64,000 nucleotides of DNA from Proteus columbae (GCF_009914335.1 NZ_CP043925.1:248001-312000); one strand, 5' to 3'; shown: positions 20,377-31,499, numbered from the stretch's first letter. The notes: a model not told the origin generated them from the sequence alone. Program-made: numbers and translations.

Positions 20377-21579
20377 ATGCGTATTATCTTTTTTTATATG
20401 CTTTTTTTTGTTTTAACAGCTGATGGATTAATGGTATTTCTTACACCCGTTATTGTTTATCAGTTAACAACAAGTATTGAATATTCAGGATTAACATACG
20501 CATTATGGTGGCTACCTCGACTTTTTTTAATACCACTTATTGGTAAATATATTGATGGTCTAGGTATTCGGCCTATCGCTGTTGTTTCTGATGCTTGTAA
20601 AATAGTAGGGTGTTTATTTTTATTACTTACTCATTTTACATCTGATTTGATGATAGCGATAAGTTTTGGTTTGATTGGTAGTTTAATTTCTATTGGAAAT
20701 TCACAAACATTGATTTCTTATGAAAAAATTATTGCGTTGATAAGTCATCATAAAGAGCATCATATTAATCTAATGTCTAGAATGGATTTCTTAGGTATGG
20801 TCATTGGACCATTATTGGGGATTGTTCTTATTGATTTTGGCTACAAGTATTTACTTGTTATACCGTGTCTATTCTATTTTATTAATGCTATTTTCTTTTT
20901 ATTCTTTTATGCAAGAAAAGAGATTAACACTGAAAATATAAATAACTCGGAAGAGAAAATCTTTTTTACTAAAAAATTTATTTATATTTTTTCCTCACCC
21001 ATACTGTTATTTTCTGTTTTTATTGCTATTGGTAATAATATGTTTGATGGTTTAATTGAATCCAGTGGAACGGCGTTAATTGTTCAGGTTATGAATTTAC
21101 CGATTAAATACTATGGTTTTATTGATATTGTTGCGGGTATCTTCGGTGTATTAGGAACATATTTATATAGTTATTTAAATCAGTACACAAGTAGAGTTTG
21201 GTTAACTATTATTTCAATTGCTACTATTACTATAAGTTCTTCTTTGCTTGTATTTTTTCAAAGCTCAATAATTATATTTATTATTTGCTATGCGGTTTCA
21301 ATTATTGGAAAAGTCTTTTCAGGTAATGTATTGAGAATATTAAGAATGGAAATTATTCCCATAAATCAGCTCGCTAGCATTTCATCACTGATTATTTTAT
21401 TAAATCAGATGATATTACCCATTGTTGGGGGGCTTTTATTTTTCTCTACAGGGGAGGTCACCACTATTTATACACTGATGGTTATTGCTATAGGAATAAC
21501 ATTGATAAGTGGTGGATTGCTTGTAATACGCTTAAAAAAGAGACGTCGTTATCATAAAAAAAGCCCTTCAATAAAATGA
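20377..21579 (+). CDS. MFS transporter, last gene of the cassette
   Basis: A 400-residue membrane protein with about 12 hydrophobic segments, beginning at MRIIFFYMLFFVLTADGLMV. The loop between helices 2 and 3 (GKYIDGLGIRPIAVVSD) matches the MFS GxxxDRxGRR region, with a weakened basic cluster. Helix 5 has the MVIGPLLGIVLIDFG-like motif seen in drug/metabolite exporters. Overall architecture resembles the MFS_3/EntS exporter group. It starts 8 bases after the cupin stop, so both are probably co-translated. Likely exports (or imports) whatever the cupin protein handles; the substrate is unknown. Confidence 0.8.
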   Translation: MRIIFFYMLFFVLTADGLMVFLTPVIVYQLTTSIEYSGLTYALWWLPRLFLIPLIGKYIDGLGIRPIAVVSDACKIVGCLFLLLTHFTSDLMIAISFGLIGSLISIGNSQTLISYEKIIALISHHKEHHINLMSRMDFLGMVIGPLLGIVLIDFGYKYLLVIPCLFYFINAIFFLFFYARKEINTENINNSEEKIFFTKKFIYIFSSPILLFSVFIAIGNNMFDGLIESSGTALIVQVMNLPIKYYGFIDIVAGIFGVLGTYLYSYLNQYTSRVWLTIISIATITISSSLLVFFQSSIIIFIICYAVSIIGKVFSGNVLRILRMEIIPINQLASISSLIILLNQMILPIVGGLLFFSTGEVTTIYTLMVIAIGITLISGGLLVIRLKKRRRYHKKSPSIK

Positions 21580-21590
21580 AGAGCTTATTT
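21561..21590 (-). terminator. Terminator for ppa (and the cassette)
   Basis: AAGCCCTTCA (21561-21570) pairs with TGAAGAGCTT (21577-21586) with one mismatch. On the minus strand the stem is followed by seven T, so it terminates ppa; on the plus strand it overlaps the end of the MFS gene and is weaker. Confidence 0.65.
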
Positions 21591-21642
21591 ATCAGTAAAT
21601 TATTAAGTCATAATTCACTTAGTTATTCTGAGTGGGTCAGAA

Positions 21643-22170
21643 TTATTTTTTAGCGCGTTCGAAAGAAGACAGAATTTCAGCTTTAGCTGCTTCTACGCCT
21701 TCCCAACCGTCAACTTTAACCCATTTGCCCGCTTCTAAATCTTTGTAGTGTTCAAAGAAATGTTTGATCTGTGCTTTTAAAAGCTCTGGCAGATCAGTCA
21801 CATCTTTAATGTGATCGTATTCTTTGCTCAGTTTAGTGTGAGGAACTGCAACCAGTTTCGCATCTTCACCTGATTCGTCAGTCATTTTCAGTACGCCAAC
21901 AGGACGGCAACGAATAACTGAACCTGGTTGTAATGGATATGGAGTTGGAACCAGAACGTCTACTGGGTCACCATCTAAAGATAACGTGTTGTTGATGTAA
22001 CCGTAGTTGCATGGGTAGAACATTGCAGTTGACATAAAACGGTCAACGAACAGTGCGCCACTTTCTTTATCAACTTCGTATTTGATAGGATCAGCGTTTG
22101 CTGGGATTTCAATAACAACATAGATATCTTCTGGTAGTTCTTTACCAGCAGGAACATGATTCAGGCTCAT
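21643..22170 (-). CDS. ppa: Inorganic pyrophosphatase
   Basis: Family I soluble pyrophosphatase, a hexamer that hydrolyses PPi and pulls biosynthetic reactions forward. The 175-residue product ([20 protein letters not shown]...) has [14 protein letters not shown], the FYPCNYGYI substrate loop and the signature DGDPVDVLV with its three metal-binding aspartates, plus [10 protein letters not shown] near the end. Length matches E. coli Ppa (176). Confidence 0.98.
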   Translation of the reverse strand: MSLNHVPAGKELPEDIYVVIEIPANADPIKYEVDKESGALFVDRFMSTAMFYPCNYGYINNTLSLDGDPVDVLVPTPYPLQPGSVIRCRPVGVLKMTDESGEDAKLVAVPHTKLSKEYDHIKDVTDLPELLKAQIKHFFEHYKDLEAGKWVKVDGWEGVEAAKAEILSSFERAKK

Positions 22171-22313
22171 AAAAAATTTCCTATAAAAAAATTAATTTTA
22201 CGTGGGCTTTAGTATAGCGAAAAGTTTTTAACAATACCCGTTTTTTGCCGAACATGTTGCGTTCTGACGTAAAAATAAGCAGCAAATAAAAGGAAGAGCT
22301 ATTTTCAAAGATG

Positions 22314-22343
22314 AAAAAACCGGACGAATAAGAAGTCCGGTTT
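22314..22343 (-). terminator. Intrinsic terminator of fbp
   Basis: AAACCGGAC (22317-22325) and GTCCGGTTT (22335-22343) with a T run on the minus strand. Confidence 0.88.
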
Positions 22344-22369
22344 ATCTATGTTAGTGCTAAACGAATGGA

Positions 22370-23377
22370 TTATTCTTCGTCTGGATATTGCGCCATAAAG
22401 CTTTCAGCTTGTTCAACCATCGATTTAGTCCCTACAAAGAAAGGCATACGTTGGTGAAGTTCTTTTGGTTCGATATCAAGAATACGCTCTTTACCGTTAC
22501 TTGCTTTACCGCCAGCTTGTTCGGCTAAGAACGCCATTGGATTGCATTCATAGAGTAAACGTAATTTACCAGTAGGGTGGCTTGCAGTACTTGGGTAAAT
22601 ATAAATACCGCCCTTCAGTAAGTTGCGGTGGAAATCAGCAACTAAAGAGCCAATATAACGTGTGGTATAAGGGCGATTTGTTGCTGCGTCTTGTTCTTGG
22701 CAATACTTAATGTATTTTTTTACACCTAATGGGAATTTGATGTAGTTACCTTCGTTGATTGAGTACATGTTTCCTGTTGGTGGGAAATGTACGCTTTCAT
22801 GAGATAAACAGAATACACCTAAAGATGGATCGTAAGTAAAGGCATGAACACCACAACCTGTTGTATAAACTAACATGGTTGATGAGCCATAAACGACATA
22901 GCCCGCGGCTACTTGGCGATGACCTGGTTGTAAGAAGTCATCTAAAGTGACAGATTGGCCAATAGGCGTAATACGGTGGTAAATAGAGAAAATTGTTCCG
23001 ACGGAAACGTTTACATCAATATTCGACGAACCGTCTAAAGGATCCATTAGTACAACATACTTAGCATTTTCAGCACGATCACCTTCAAAGATAACAATAT
23101 CATCTTCTTCTTCTGATCCGATACCCGCAACTTCACCACGCGCTTTTAATGCAGCTTTTAGTTTCTCATTCGCGTAAAGATCCAGTTTCATCTGGGCTTC
23201 ACCTTGAACATTAGAAACACCGTTAGTACCAAGAATATCGACTAACCCTGCTTTGTTAATATCACGGTGGATAATTTTAGCCCCAAGCTTAATCGCCGAA
23301 AGTAATGCAGTAAGTTCGCCAGTTGCATGGGGAAAATCTTGTTGTTTCTCGACGATAAATTCGCCTAATGTTTTCAT
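22370..23377 (-). CDS. fbp: Class I fructose-1,6-bisphosphatase
   Basis: Fbp dephosphorylates fructose-1,6-bisphosphate, the committed step of gluconeogenesis. The 335-residue product has the metal-site motifs [11 protein letters not shown] (about residue 85-95) and [15 protein letters not shown] (about 110-124), and the sugar-binding [20 protein letters not shown] segment followed by [20 protein letters not shown]. Length and sequence are those of the enterobacterial enzyme. It lies between ppa and mpl as in E. coli, but without the ytfQRT/yjfF sugar transporter. Confidence 0.97.
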   Translation of the reverse strand: MKTLGEFIVEKQQDFPHATGELTALLSAIKLGAKIIHRDINKAGLVDILGTNGVSNVQGEAQMKLDLYANEKLKAALKARGEVAGIGSEEEDDIVIFEGDRAENAKYVVLMDPLDGSSNIDVNVSVGTIFSIYHRITPIGQSVTLDDFLQPGHRQVAAGYVVYGSSTMLVYTTGCGVHAFTYDPSLGVFCLSHESVHFPPTGNMYSINEGNYIKFPLGVKKYIKYCQEQDAATNRPYTTRYIGSLVADFHRNLLKGGIYIYPSTASHPTGKLRLLYECNPMAFLAEQAGGKASNGKERILDIEPKELHQRMPFFVGTKSMVEQAESFMAQYPDEE

Positions 23378-23541
23378 GACGCAGGTCCTGAATGTGAGTG
23401 GGTAAAGTAAAAAAGGAGGAAAATCTCCTTGGTGGTGGCAAGTTTAGCCAAAGAATCGCACGATTCAAAGGTTAATCCGTTTCTTATCTGCTTTTTGATC
23501 GTTAGAATAGTGACCAACTTCATGCTATTGGACAGAAATTC

Positions 23542-24921
23542 ATGCACATTCATATTCTTGGTATTTGTGGCACCTTTATGGGAAGTCTTGCCATTTTAGC
23601 TAGAGCGAAGGGACATAAAGTCACAGGCTCAGATGCTAATGTCTATCCACCCATGAGTACTTTATTAGAAAATCAGGGAATCGAACTGATTGAGGGATAT
23701 GACCCAAAACAATTAGAACCTGCCCCTGACATGGTGATTATTGGTAATGCGATGACACGAGGAAATCCTTGTGTTGAAGCTGTACTTGAAAAAGGTTTAC
23801 CTTATACCTCAGGCCCTCAGTGGTTACATGATTATATTTTACCTGAACGTTGGGTGTTAGCCGTTGCTGGAACCCACGGTAAAACCACAACAGCAGGTAT
23901 GCTAGCTTGGGTTTTAGAAGACTGTGGTTATAAACCTGGTTTTTTAATTGGTGGTGTACCGGGTAATTTCCAAGTATCTGCACAGTTAGGCGAAAGCCCT
24001 TTCTTTGTGATTGAAGCTGATGAATATGATAGTGCTTTCTTTGATAAACGCTCTAAATTTGTTCATTATTCTCCACGCACACTGATTTTAAATAATCTTG
24101 AATTCGATCATGCCGATATTTTTGATGATTTGGCGGCAATTCAAAAACAATTCCATCATTTAGTTCGTATCGTCCCAGGCACAGGAAAAATCATCATGCC
24201 TGATAGCGATATGAATCTAAAACAGACCATTGGTATGGGATGCTGGAGTGAACAAGAATTCACAGGTGAAACAGGAGATTGGCAAGCTAAAAAACTCAGT
24301 AATGACAGTAGTCATTTTGAGGTATTTCACAAAGGTGAGCGAGTTGGTGAAGTGTGTTGGGGACTTTCTGGTGAACATAACATGCAAAATGGCTTAATGG
24401 CGATTGTTGCAGCGCATCATGTTGGTGTTTTACCTGCTGATGCTTGTGAAGCGTTAGATAAGTTTATTAATGCGCGTCGTCGCTTAGAGCTACGTGGTGA
24501 GGTTAACCAAATAAGTGTTTATGATGACTTTGCACATCATCCCACAGCGATTCTGGCAACGCTTGAAGCGTTACGCAGTAAAGTCGGTGGAACTGCTCGT
24601 ATTATTGCGGTGTTAGAGCCTCGTTCAAATACCATGAAAATGGGAATTAGCAAGGATGATATCGCACCTGCATTAGGTCGTGCTGATGAAGTCTTTTTAT
24701 TCCAGCCACCTAATATTCAGTGGTTAGTGAGTGACATTGCAGAGCATTGTGTACAACCTGCTCGTTGGAGTACGGATCTTGATACATTAGTCGATATGAT
24801 TGCGAAAGAAGCTCAAGCGGGCGATCATATTTTGATTATGAGTAATGGCGGTTTTGGTGGTATTCACGAAAAACTGCTCGCAAAATTAGCACAGCCTAAA
24901 GATCTTGATAGCCAGTATTAA
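23542..24921 (+). CDS. mpl: UDP-MurNAc tripeptide ligase Mpl
   Basis: Mpl is the murein peptide ligase: it joins recycled L-Ala-gamma-D-Glu-meso-DAP to UDP-MurNAc. The 459-residue product is a Mur ligase: an N-terminal Rossmann domain (HILGICGTFMGSLAILARAKGHKVTGSD), the ATP-binding loop VAGTHGKTTTAGML at about residue 110, the ADEYDSAFFDKR motif that is characteristic of Mpl/MurC, and a C-terminal domain with YDDFAHHPTAI and NGGFGGIHEKLL. Divergent from fbp. Confidence 0.97.
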   Translation: MHIHILGICGTFMGSLAILARAKGHKVTGSDANVYPPMSTLLENQGIELIEGYDPKQLEPAPDMVIIGNAMTRGNPCVEAVLEKGLPYTSGPQWLHDYILPERWVLAVAGTHGKTTTAGMLAWVLEDCGYKPGFLIGGVPGNFQVSAQLGESPFFVIEADEYDSAFFDKRSKFVHYSPRTLILNNLEFDHADIFDDLAAIQKQFHHLVRIVPGTGKIIMPDSDMNLKQTIGMGCWSEQEFTGETGDWQAKKLSNDSSHFEVFHKGERVGEVCWGLSGEHNMQNGLMAIVAAHHVGVLPADACEALDKFINARRRLELRGEVNQISVYDDFAHHPTAILATLEALRSKVGGTARIIAVLEPRSNTMKMGISKDDIAPALGRADEVFLFQPPNIQWLVSDIAEHCVQPARWSTDLDTLVDMIAKEAQAGDHILIMSNGGFGGIHEKLLAKLAQPKDLDSQY

Positions 24922-24926
24922 AAATA

Positions 24927-24962
24927 AATAAGCCACTGAAAATTCAGTGGCTTATTTTTTGA
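24927..24962. terminator. Bidirectional terminator between mpl and argR
   Basis: A 14-bp perfect stem, AATAAGCCACTGAA (24927-24940) with TTCAGTGGCTTATT (24943-24956), and T runs on both strands. Confidence 0.88.
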
Positions 24963-24979
24963 AGCTGTAGAAAGGCTAA

Positions 24980-25453
<474 letters not shown>

Positions 25454-25498
25454 TCACCTTTAGTGAGTTATCAATAACCTGTGCATTATGCAGAGAAG

Positions 25499-25512
25499 TG
25501 AATTTTTATGCA
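25499..25512 (-). promoter_or_regulatory. Candidate ARG box upstream of argR
   Basis: TGAATTTTTATGCA fits the 14-bp core TGAATWWWWATTCA with one mismatch, ~50 bases before the argR start; a second, shorter palindrome TGCATTATGCA lies 8 bases nearer the gene. Consistent with ArgR autoregulation. Confidence 0.55.
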
Positions 25513-25897
25513 ACAAAAGACGAAGAAAGGCGCGTGATAGCCTCCTCAAAATTGTAAAGTAGAATGTACTGCGAAAAAATTTTATTTACGGCGCATGAAT
25601 GTGATAATTTAAGGAAAGTAAAACATTTGTTAAATAAATGATAAGTTTAAATGATTATCATAAGGATGATGGTGTACTTAACACTTTGTCATGTTTATTG
25701 AAATTATTTATCAAAAGAGTGTCCACTATCTCATTAACAGATAAGCAATTTGTTTAGAATAACCAAAGTATTATTTTTCACTGTAAATGCCTTATTATGC
25801 AATATTGCTGTTAAATAATTGTTTTTTACAAGGTGAATTGCGTAATAGTGAATATCTCTAAGGCGTTCCACTATCTTGTAAACTAAGGAGTATCAGA
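25513..25897 (+). promoter_or_regulatory. AT-rich argR-mdh intergenic region
   Basis: The 447-base gap between argR and mdh contains no gene I can see. It is very AT-rich. GTTAAATAA at 25629-25637 resembles the ArcA half-box GTTAATTAA, and ATGATTATCAT at 25650-25660 is a perfect small palindrome. ArcA represses mdh in E. coli, so an ArcA site is plausible but unproven. A good AAGGAG ribosome binding site is at 25886-25891. Confidence 0.35.
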
Positions 25898-26836
25898 ATG
25901 AAAGTAGCAGTTCTCGGTGCAGCAGGTGGTATTGGTCAGGCACTGGCACTTCTTCTTAAAAACCAGCTTCCTGCTGGTAGTGAACTCTCTTTATATGATA
26001 TCGCTCCCGTCACGCCGGGTGTCGCAGCTGACTTAAGCCATATCCCGACTCAAGTTACTATAAAAGGTTTTGCGGGTGAAGATCCTTCCCCTGCACTAAA
26101 AGGCGCTGATGTTGTTCTGATTTCTGCGGGTGTTGCCCGTAAGCCAGGCATGGATCGTTCAGATCTTTTCAATGTTAACGCGGGTATTGTGCGTAACTTA
26201 ATTGAAAAGGTTGCACAAAACTGCCCTAAAGCACTTATCGGTATCATTACTAATCCAGTGAATACAACGGTTGCTATTGCCGCTGAAGTACTCAAAAAAG
26301 CAGGCGTTTATGATAAAAAACGTCTCTTCGGAATTACTACACTCGACATTATTCGCGCCAATACCTTTGTCGCTGAACTAAAAGGTAAAGATCCACAAAA
26401 AACCAATGTTCCTGTAATCGGCGGACACTCTGGTGTGACTATCCTTCCTCTATTATCCCAAGTTGATGGCGTTTCATTTACTGATGATGAAATTGCTGCA
26501 CTGACTAAACGCATTCAAAATGCAGGTACTGAGGTAGTAGAAGCAAAAGCCGGTGGCGGATCAGCTACATTATCAATGGGCCAAGCAGCGGCTCGTTTTG
26601 GTCTTTCATTAATTCGCGCTCTAAATGGCGAGAAAAATGTTATTGAATGTACCTATACAGAAGGTGACGGAGAATATGCCCGTTTCTTTGCACAACCTAT
26701 TCTTTTAGGTAAAAACGGTGTAGAGGAATATTTATCTATTGGTAAATTAAGTGATTTTGAAAAGCAATCTCTTAATGGCATGTTAGATGTATTGAAAAAA
26801 GATATAATTCTTGGTGAAGAATTTATTAATAAATAA
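25898..26836 (+). CDS. mdh: Malate dehydrogenase
   Basis: NAD-dependent malate dehydrogenase of the TCA cycle. The 312-residue product starts with the Rossmann motif [16 protein letters not shown]. It has the substrate arginines Arg81 and Arg87 ([13 protein letters not shown]), Asp150/Arg153 in [11 protein letters not shown], and the catalytic His177 in [12 protein letters not shown]. Length equals E. coli Mdh. A strong terminator follows. Confidence 0.98.
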   Translation: MKVAVLGAAGGIGQALALLLKNQLPAGSELSLYDIAPVTPGVAADLSHIPTQVTIKGFAGEDPSPALKGADVVLISAGVARKPGMDRSDLFNVNAGIVRNLIEKVAQNCPKALIGIITNPVNTTVAIAAEVLKKAGVYDKKRLFGITTLDIIRANTFVAELKGKDPQKTNVPVIGGHSGVTILPLLSQVDGVSFTDDEIAALTKRIQNAGTEVVEAKAGGGSATLSMGQAAARFGLSLIRALNGEKNVIECTYTEGDGEYARFFAQPILLGKNGVEEYLSIGKLSDFEKQSLNGMLDVLKKDIILGEEFINK

Positions 26837-26879
26837 AGAAATACTTTTTTTGCTATAAAAATAATGCAAATTTAAATAA

Positions 26880-26911
26880 AAACCGCTGATACTATATCAG
26901 CGGTTTTTTTT
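26880..26911 (+). terminator. Intrinsic terminator after mdh
   Basis: AAACCGCTGATA (26880-26891) pairs with TATCAGCGGTTT (26895-26906), then a run of T. Confidence 0.9.
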
Positions 26912-26938
26912 ATTAATTATAATGTCTGTAATTATTAG

Positions 26939-27205
26939 TTAATTATTAGTTTTGGTACGAATCTTTCGCTCAAGTAATTCTCCTGTTTCAGGATGAAAAT
27001 AACGACTAGGCCAAATTTCAGAGGGGGAGACACCAAGATAATCAGCAATGATTTTTTCTCCTTTAGGCCAAGGGCGTGATAGCGCATTAGCGAGTGTTGA
27101 AGAGCTTAACCCTGCTTGGCGAGAGATGGCAGCAAGTGTTGTTCCTCGTTTTCTAAGTGCGGCAATAATATCGGCAGGATGCCAATCAGATTTCCTTGAA
27201 ATCAT
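26939..27205 (-). CDS. sfsB: Ner-like DNA-binding regulator (SfsB/Nlp)
   Basis: An 88-residue protein homologous to phage Mu Ner and the E. coli Nlp/SfsB protein: DWHPADIIAALRKRGTTLAAISRQAGLSSSTLANALSRPWPKGE is a lambda-repressor-type helix-turn-helix, followed by IADYLGVSPSEIWPSRY. E. coli Nlp, implicated in maltose-gene activation, also sits close to ispB. Divergent from two Mu-transposase-like DNA-binding proteins, so it may regulate the shared ~190-base AT-rich region 27206-27391. Confidence 0.88.
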   Translation of the reverse strand: MISRKSDWHPADIIAALRKRGTTLAAISRQAGLSSSTLANALSRPWPKGEKIIADYLGVSPSEIWPSRYFHPETGELLERKIRTKTNN

Positions 27206-27391
27206 TTTTAATCCTTTTTCTATAAAATTAATTGCTGTGTTAGTGGTATAAATAACAGTTTATTAGAAATGTCCTAAAGCATTTAAACTGATTATTTAGA
27301 AAATAAAATAACATTATTTTTCTAAAAAGATTTCTGATTTTTTTCTTAATAATTTCTTTTTTGAAGTTGATAACAATTTTAGAGAAACATA

Positions 27392-27742
27392 ATGAAAAAA
27401 GAGTGGTATACGGCAAAGGAATTGACGGGTATAGGTGGATTACCTAAATCACCACAAGGTATAAATTCAAAAGCAAGACGCGAATCTTGGCAAAAACAGA
27501 ATGTAAAAAATAAGCAAGGTAATGGTGTTGAATATCATTATTCTTGTTTACCAGAAGAAACTTTAATTGCTCTAGAACTTTATGAGCCATTAGCACATTA
27601 CAAATTAAATAAAAAAGAGGAGCCACTCGTTATCTGGGTGAAAGCATTCCAACAACTAAATGATGGTGAACAAAAAACCTTAACAGAGCTGATATTGCGG
27701 GATGGTATTAGAAGTTTTTTAGAAAAAGTCGTCAATGATTAA
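27392..27742 (+). CDS. Mu-transposase N-terminal-type DNA-binding protein, copy 1
   Basis: The 116-residue product opens MKKEWYTAKELTGIGGLPKSPQGI and continues with ARRESW and GNGVEYHYSCLPEE. These align with the winged-helix domain at the N-terminus of phage Mu transposase A (the part that binds the internal activation sequence) and of the Mu repressor. The rest is a helical tail (VIWVKAFQQLNDGEQKTLTELIL). No DDE catalytic domain follows, so this cannot transpose. A paralogue lies immediately downstream. Probably a domesticated DNA-binding regulator; targets unknown. Confidence 0.75.
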   Translation: MKKEWYTAKELTGIGGLPKSPQGINSKARRESWQKQNVKNKQGNGVEYHYSCLPEETLIALELYEPLAHYKLNKKEEPLVIWVKAFQQLNDGEQKTLTELILRDGIRSFLEKVVND

Positions 27743-27824
27743 GCGATTTTAAAGAATCTATTATTGCGTTATCCGCAACAGATATCTATCTGACTAACCT
27801 CTTAGTTGAATGTGAGATGAGATC

Positions 27825-28241
27825 ATGAAAAAAGAATGGTATACAGCGAAAGAATTAGTGGGGCTTGCGGGGTTACCTAACTCACCGCAGGGAGTTAACT
27901 TGATGGCGCGTCGTGAAGGATGGGAAAACCGTCGTAAACGTGGCGTGCAGGGAAAAGCTGTTGAGTATTCTGTAAAAAGTCTGCCTGATGAGGTGATCAG
28001 TGTGCTCGCTGCACATGAACCTCCGGCTGAGTATTTATCGAAACGTCAGGATGCCTTTTTGATTTGGGTTGAAGCCTATTATCAACTGACTAAATCAGAA
28101 CGAGAGAAAATTGTAAAATTTGTGCTCCGTGAAGGATTAGCAAAGCTCATTAGTTATATTGATGCAGATAATCAAGATGCTATTGAACGAGAAAACGAAG
28201 AAGTTCTCAATAAATTAAAAAGCCCACCAGAGTCGACGTAG
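27825..28241 (+). CDS. Mu-transposase N-terminal-type DNA-binding protein, copy 2
   Basis: A 138-residue paralogue of the preceding gene: MKKEWYTAKELVGLAGLPNSPQGV, ARREGWENRRKRGVQGKAVEY and VKSLPDEVISVLAAH reproduce the Mu transposase/repressor winged helix more faithfully than copy 1. The tail matches copy 1 (FLIWVEAYYQLTKSEREKIVKFVLREGL) and adds an acidic end. It starts 82 bases after copy 1, with no terminator between. It is less AT-rich than copy 1, hinting at different ages or constraint. Function inferred only as DNA binding. Confidence 0.78.
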   Translation: MKKEWYTAKELVGLAGLPNSPQGVNLMARREGWENRRKRGVQGKAVEYSVKSLPDEVISVLAAHEPPAEYLSKRQDAFLIWVEAYYQLTKSEREKIVKFVLREGLAKLISYIDADNQDAIERENEEVLNKLKSPPEST

Positions 28242-28257
28242 TTGCTCTAGCGGGCTT
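28220..28257 (-). terminator. Terminator of ispB, overlapping the end of the Mu-like gene
   Basis: AAGCCC (28220-28225) and GGGCTT (28252-28257) with inner AGAG/CTCT pairing; five T follow on the minus strand. Confidence 0.6.
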
Positions 28258-28290
28258 CTTTACATAACTAATAGGGATTATATATCAAAG

Positions 28291-29262
28291 TTATGATTGA
28301 CGTTGTACAGCGACGTGAGCAAGCCCAATAAGCGCATCTTTATACGGTGAGTCAGGTATAATTGATAAAGCTTCAATCGCTTTGTCTGCTTCTTCTTCTG
28401 CTTTTTGGCGGGTATATTCCAAAGAGCCACACTGTTTCATAGTATTTAAAACAGTATCCAATAAATGGCGGCCATTACCTTGTTCAATGGCTTGGCGAAT
28501 TAATTGGGATTCTTCTTCATTGCCGTTATGCATAGCATGAAGTAATGGCAACGTTGGTTTACCTTCATCAAGATCATCACCAGTGTTTTTACCCAACTGG
28601 TTGTTATCTGCATCATAATCAAGTAAATCGTCAATGAGCTGGAAAGCAGTCCCAAGATAACGACCATAATCTTGGAATGCTTTTTCTTGCTCAGGCGTCG
28701 CACCTGAAAGGATCGCTGATGCATGAGAAGCAGCTTCAAAGAGACGAGCTGTTTTGCTGTAGATAACTTGCATATAGTCATCTTCAGAAATGTCGGGATC
28801 GTTACAATTCATTAATTGTAAAACTTCACCTTCAGCGATCACATTGGTGGCGCTAGACATTAATTTTAATACACGCATCGAATCAAGATCCGTCATCATC
28901 TGAAAGGATCGTGTATAAATAAAGTCGCCAACAAGTACACTGGCAGCATTTCCAAAGACAGCATTTGCCGTTTGTTTTCCTCTGCGCATATCAGATTCAT
29001 CAACAACATCATCATGTAACAACGTTGCAGTATGAATAAATTCGATAAGTGCTGCGACCGAGATATGTTTGTCACCTTGATAGTCCAATGCTCGTCCAGT
29101 GAGCACTGCGATCATTGGTCGGATCCTTTTACCACCACCACTAATGATGTAGTAACCAAGTTGGTTTATCAAAGAAACATCTGAATTAAGCTGGTAAAGG
29201 ATTGCCTCATTTACCGCAGTCATATCAGCGGATGTTAGTTTTATAATAGATTCTAAATTCAT
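28291..29262 (-). CDS. ispB: Octaprenyl diphosphate synthase
   Basis: IspB makes the C40 side chain of ubiquinone and menaquinone. The product has both aspartate-rich motifs of trans-prenyltransferases: LLHDDVVDESDMRRG (about residue 82) and LIDDLLDYDADN (about 208), plus GGGKRIRPM for IPP binding. I chose the ATG at 29262 (MNLESIIKLTSADM, 323 residues), which matches the E. coli start, rather than one 8 codons upstream. Divergent from rplU, as in E. coli. Confidence 0.97.
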   Translation of the reverse strand: MNLESIIKLTSADMTAVNEAILYQLNSDVSLINQLGYYIISGGGKRIRPMIAVLTGRALDYQGDKHISVAALIEFIHTATLLHDDVVDESDMRRGKQTANAVFGNAASVLVGDFIYTRSFQMMTDLDSMRVLKLMSSATNVIAEGEVLQLMNCNDPDISEDDYMQVIYSKTARLFEAASHASAILSGATPEQEKAFQDYGRYLGTAFQLIDDLLDYDADNNQLGKNTGDDLDEGKPTLPLLHAMHNGNEEESQLIRQAIEQGNGRHLLDTVLNTMKQCGSLEYTRQKAEEEADKAIEALSIIPDSPYKDALIGLAHVAVQRQS

Positions 29263-29525
29263 GTTTTTTCGACTTTGGCTCGCCAATGAGCGCGTTATTA
29301 TTAATAAAAAATGATCATGCCATAGATTTTACTCTCTTATAATTTAGATTGTACTTTAAAAATGGCTGAAATAAATATCGTGTAAAAAACTCTTTTTTTT
29401 AACGCTAGTTTGCGATCTGTACTTGTCATCGGCACTAAATTTGCGTAGAATTCGCGCCCTATGTGAATATTTTAATTGTGCACTCAAATTATACATATTG
29501 GGAGTGTGCGGAAAGCGGAGTTTAT

Positions 29526-29834
29526 ATGTACGCGGTTTTCCAAAGTGGTGGTAAACAACACCGAGTCAGCGAAGGTCAAACTATTCGTTTAGAGAAGCTG
29601 GAAGTAGCTACTGGCGAAACAATCGAGTTTGATACTGTAATGATGGTCGCTAATGGCGATGACATTCAAATTGGCGCTCCAATCCTTGCGGGCGTTAAAG
29701 TTAAAGCGGAAGTGGTTGCTCACGGTCGCGGCGATAAAGTTAAGATTGTTAAGTTCCGTCGTCGTAAACACAGCCGTAAACAACAGGGCCACCGTCAGTG
29801 GTTTACTGATGTTAAAATCACTGGTATCGCTTAA
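29526..29834 (+). CDS. rplU: 50S ribosomal protein L21
   Basis: L21 binds 23S rRNA near the L20 site. Starting at 29526 gives [18 protein letters not shown], the universal L21 N-terminus, and 102 residues; an in-frame ATG at 29463 is rejected. The C-terminal [19 protein letters not shown] basic stretch is diagnostic. GAAAGCGGAG is the ribosome binding site. Cotranscribed with rpmA and possibly obgE. Confidence 0.97.
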   Translation: MYAVFQSGGKQHRVSEGQTIRLEKLEVATGETIEFDTVMMVANGDDIQIGAPILAGVKVKAEVVAHGRGDKVKIVKFRRRKHSRKQQGHRQWFTDVKITGIA

Positions 29835-29841
29835 GGTTTAG

Positions 29842-30111
<270 letters not shown>

Positions 30112-30137
30112 TTACTGGTCCTTTAAGCACCGAGTCA

Positions 30138-30168
30138 AAAGCCCTGCAAATCTGTTGCGGGGCTTTTT
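30138..30168 (+). terminator. Terminator or attenuator between rpmA and obgE
   Basis: AAAGCCCTGCAA (30138-30149) pairs with TTGCGGGGCTTT (30155-30166), one G-T pair, followed by T. It reduces transcription from rplU-rpmA into obgE. Confidence 0.85.
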
Positions 30169-30196
30169 ATATTTAAAAAAGGCCATCTCTGGGTAA

Positions 30197-31414
<1,218 letters not shown>

Positions 31415-31440
31415 TCATTATTTTCATCGTGATAAAATAA

Positions 31441-31466
31441 AAACGCCTGATTAATCAGGCGTTTTT
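31441..31466. terminator. Bidirectional terminator between obgE and dacB
   Basis: AAACGCCTGAT followed by ATCAGGCGTTT and five T; perfect stem between convergent genes. Confidence 0.9.
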
Positions 31467-31499
31467 CATATACATTAACTACATTTACTGAGTGTAAAT

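Noticed and set aside
25650..25660. ATGATTATCAT palindrome upstream of mdh as a Fur box
   Set aside because: Only the 11-base core fits; the outer hexamers of the Fur pattern are not matched, and neither neighbour is an iron gene.
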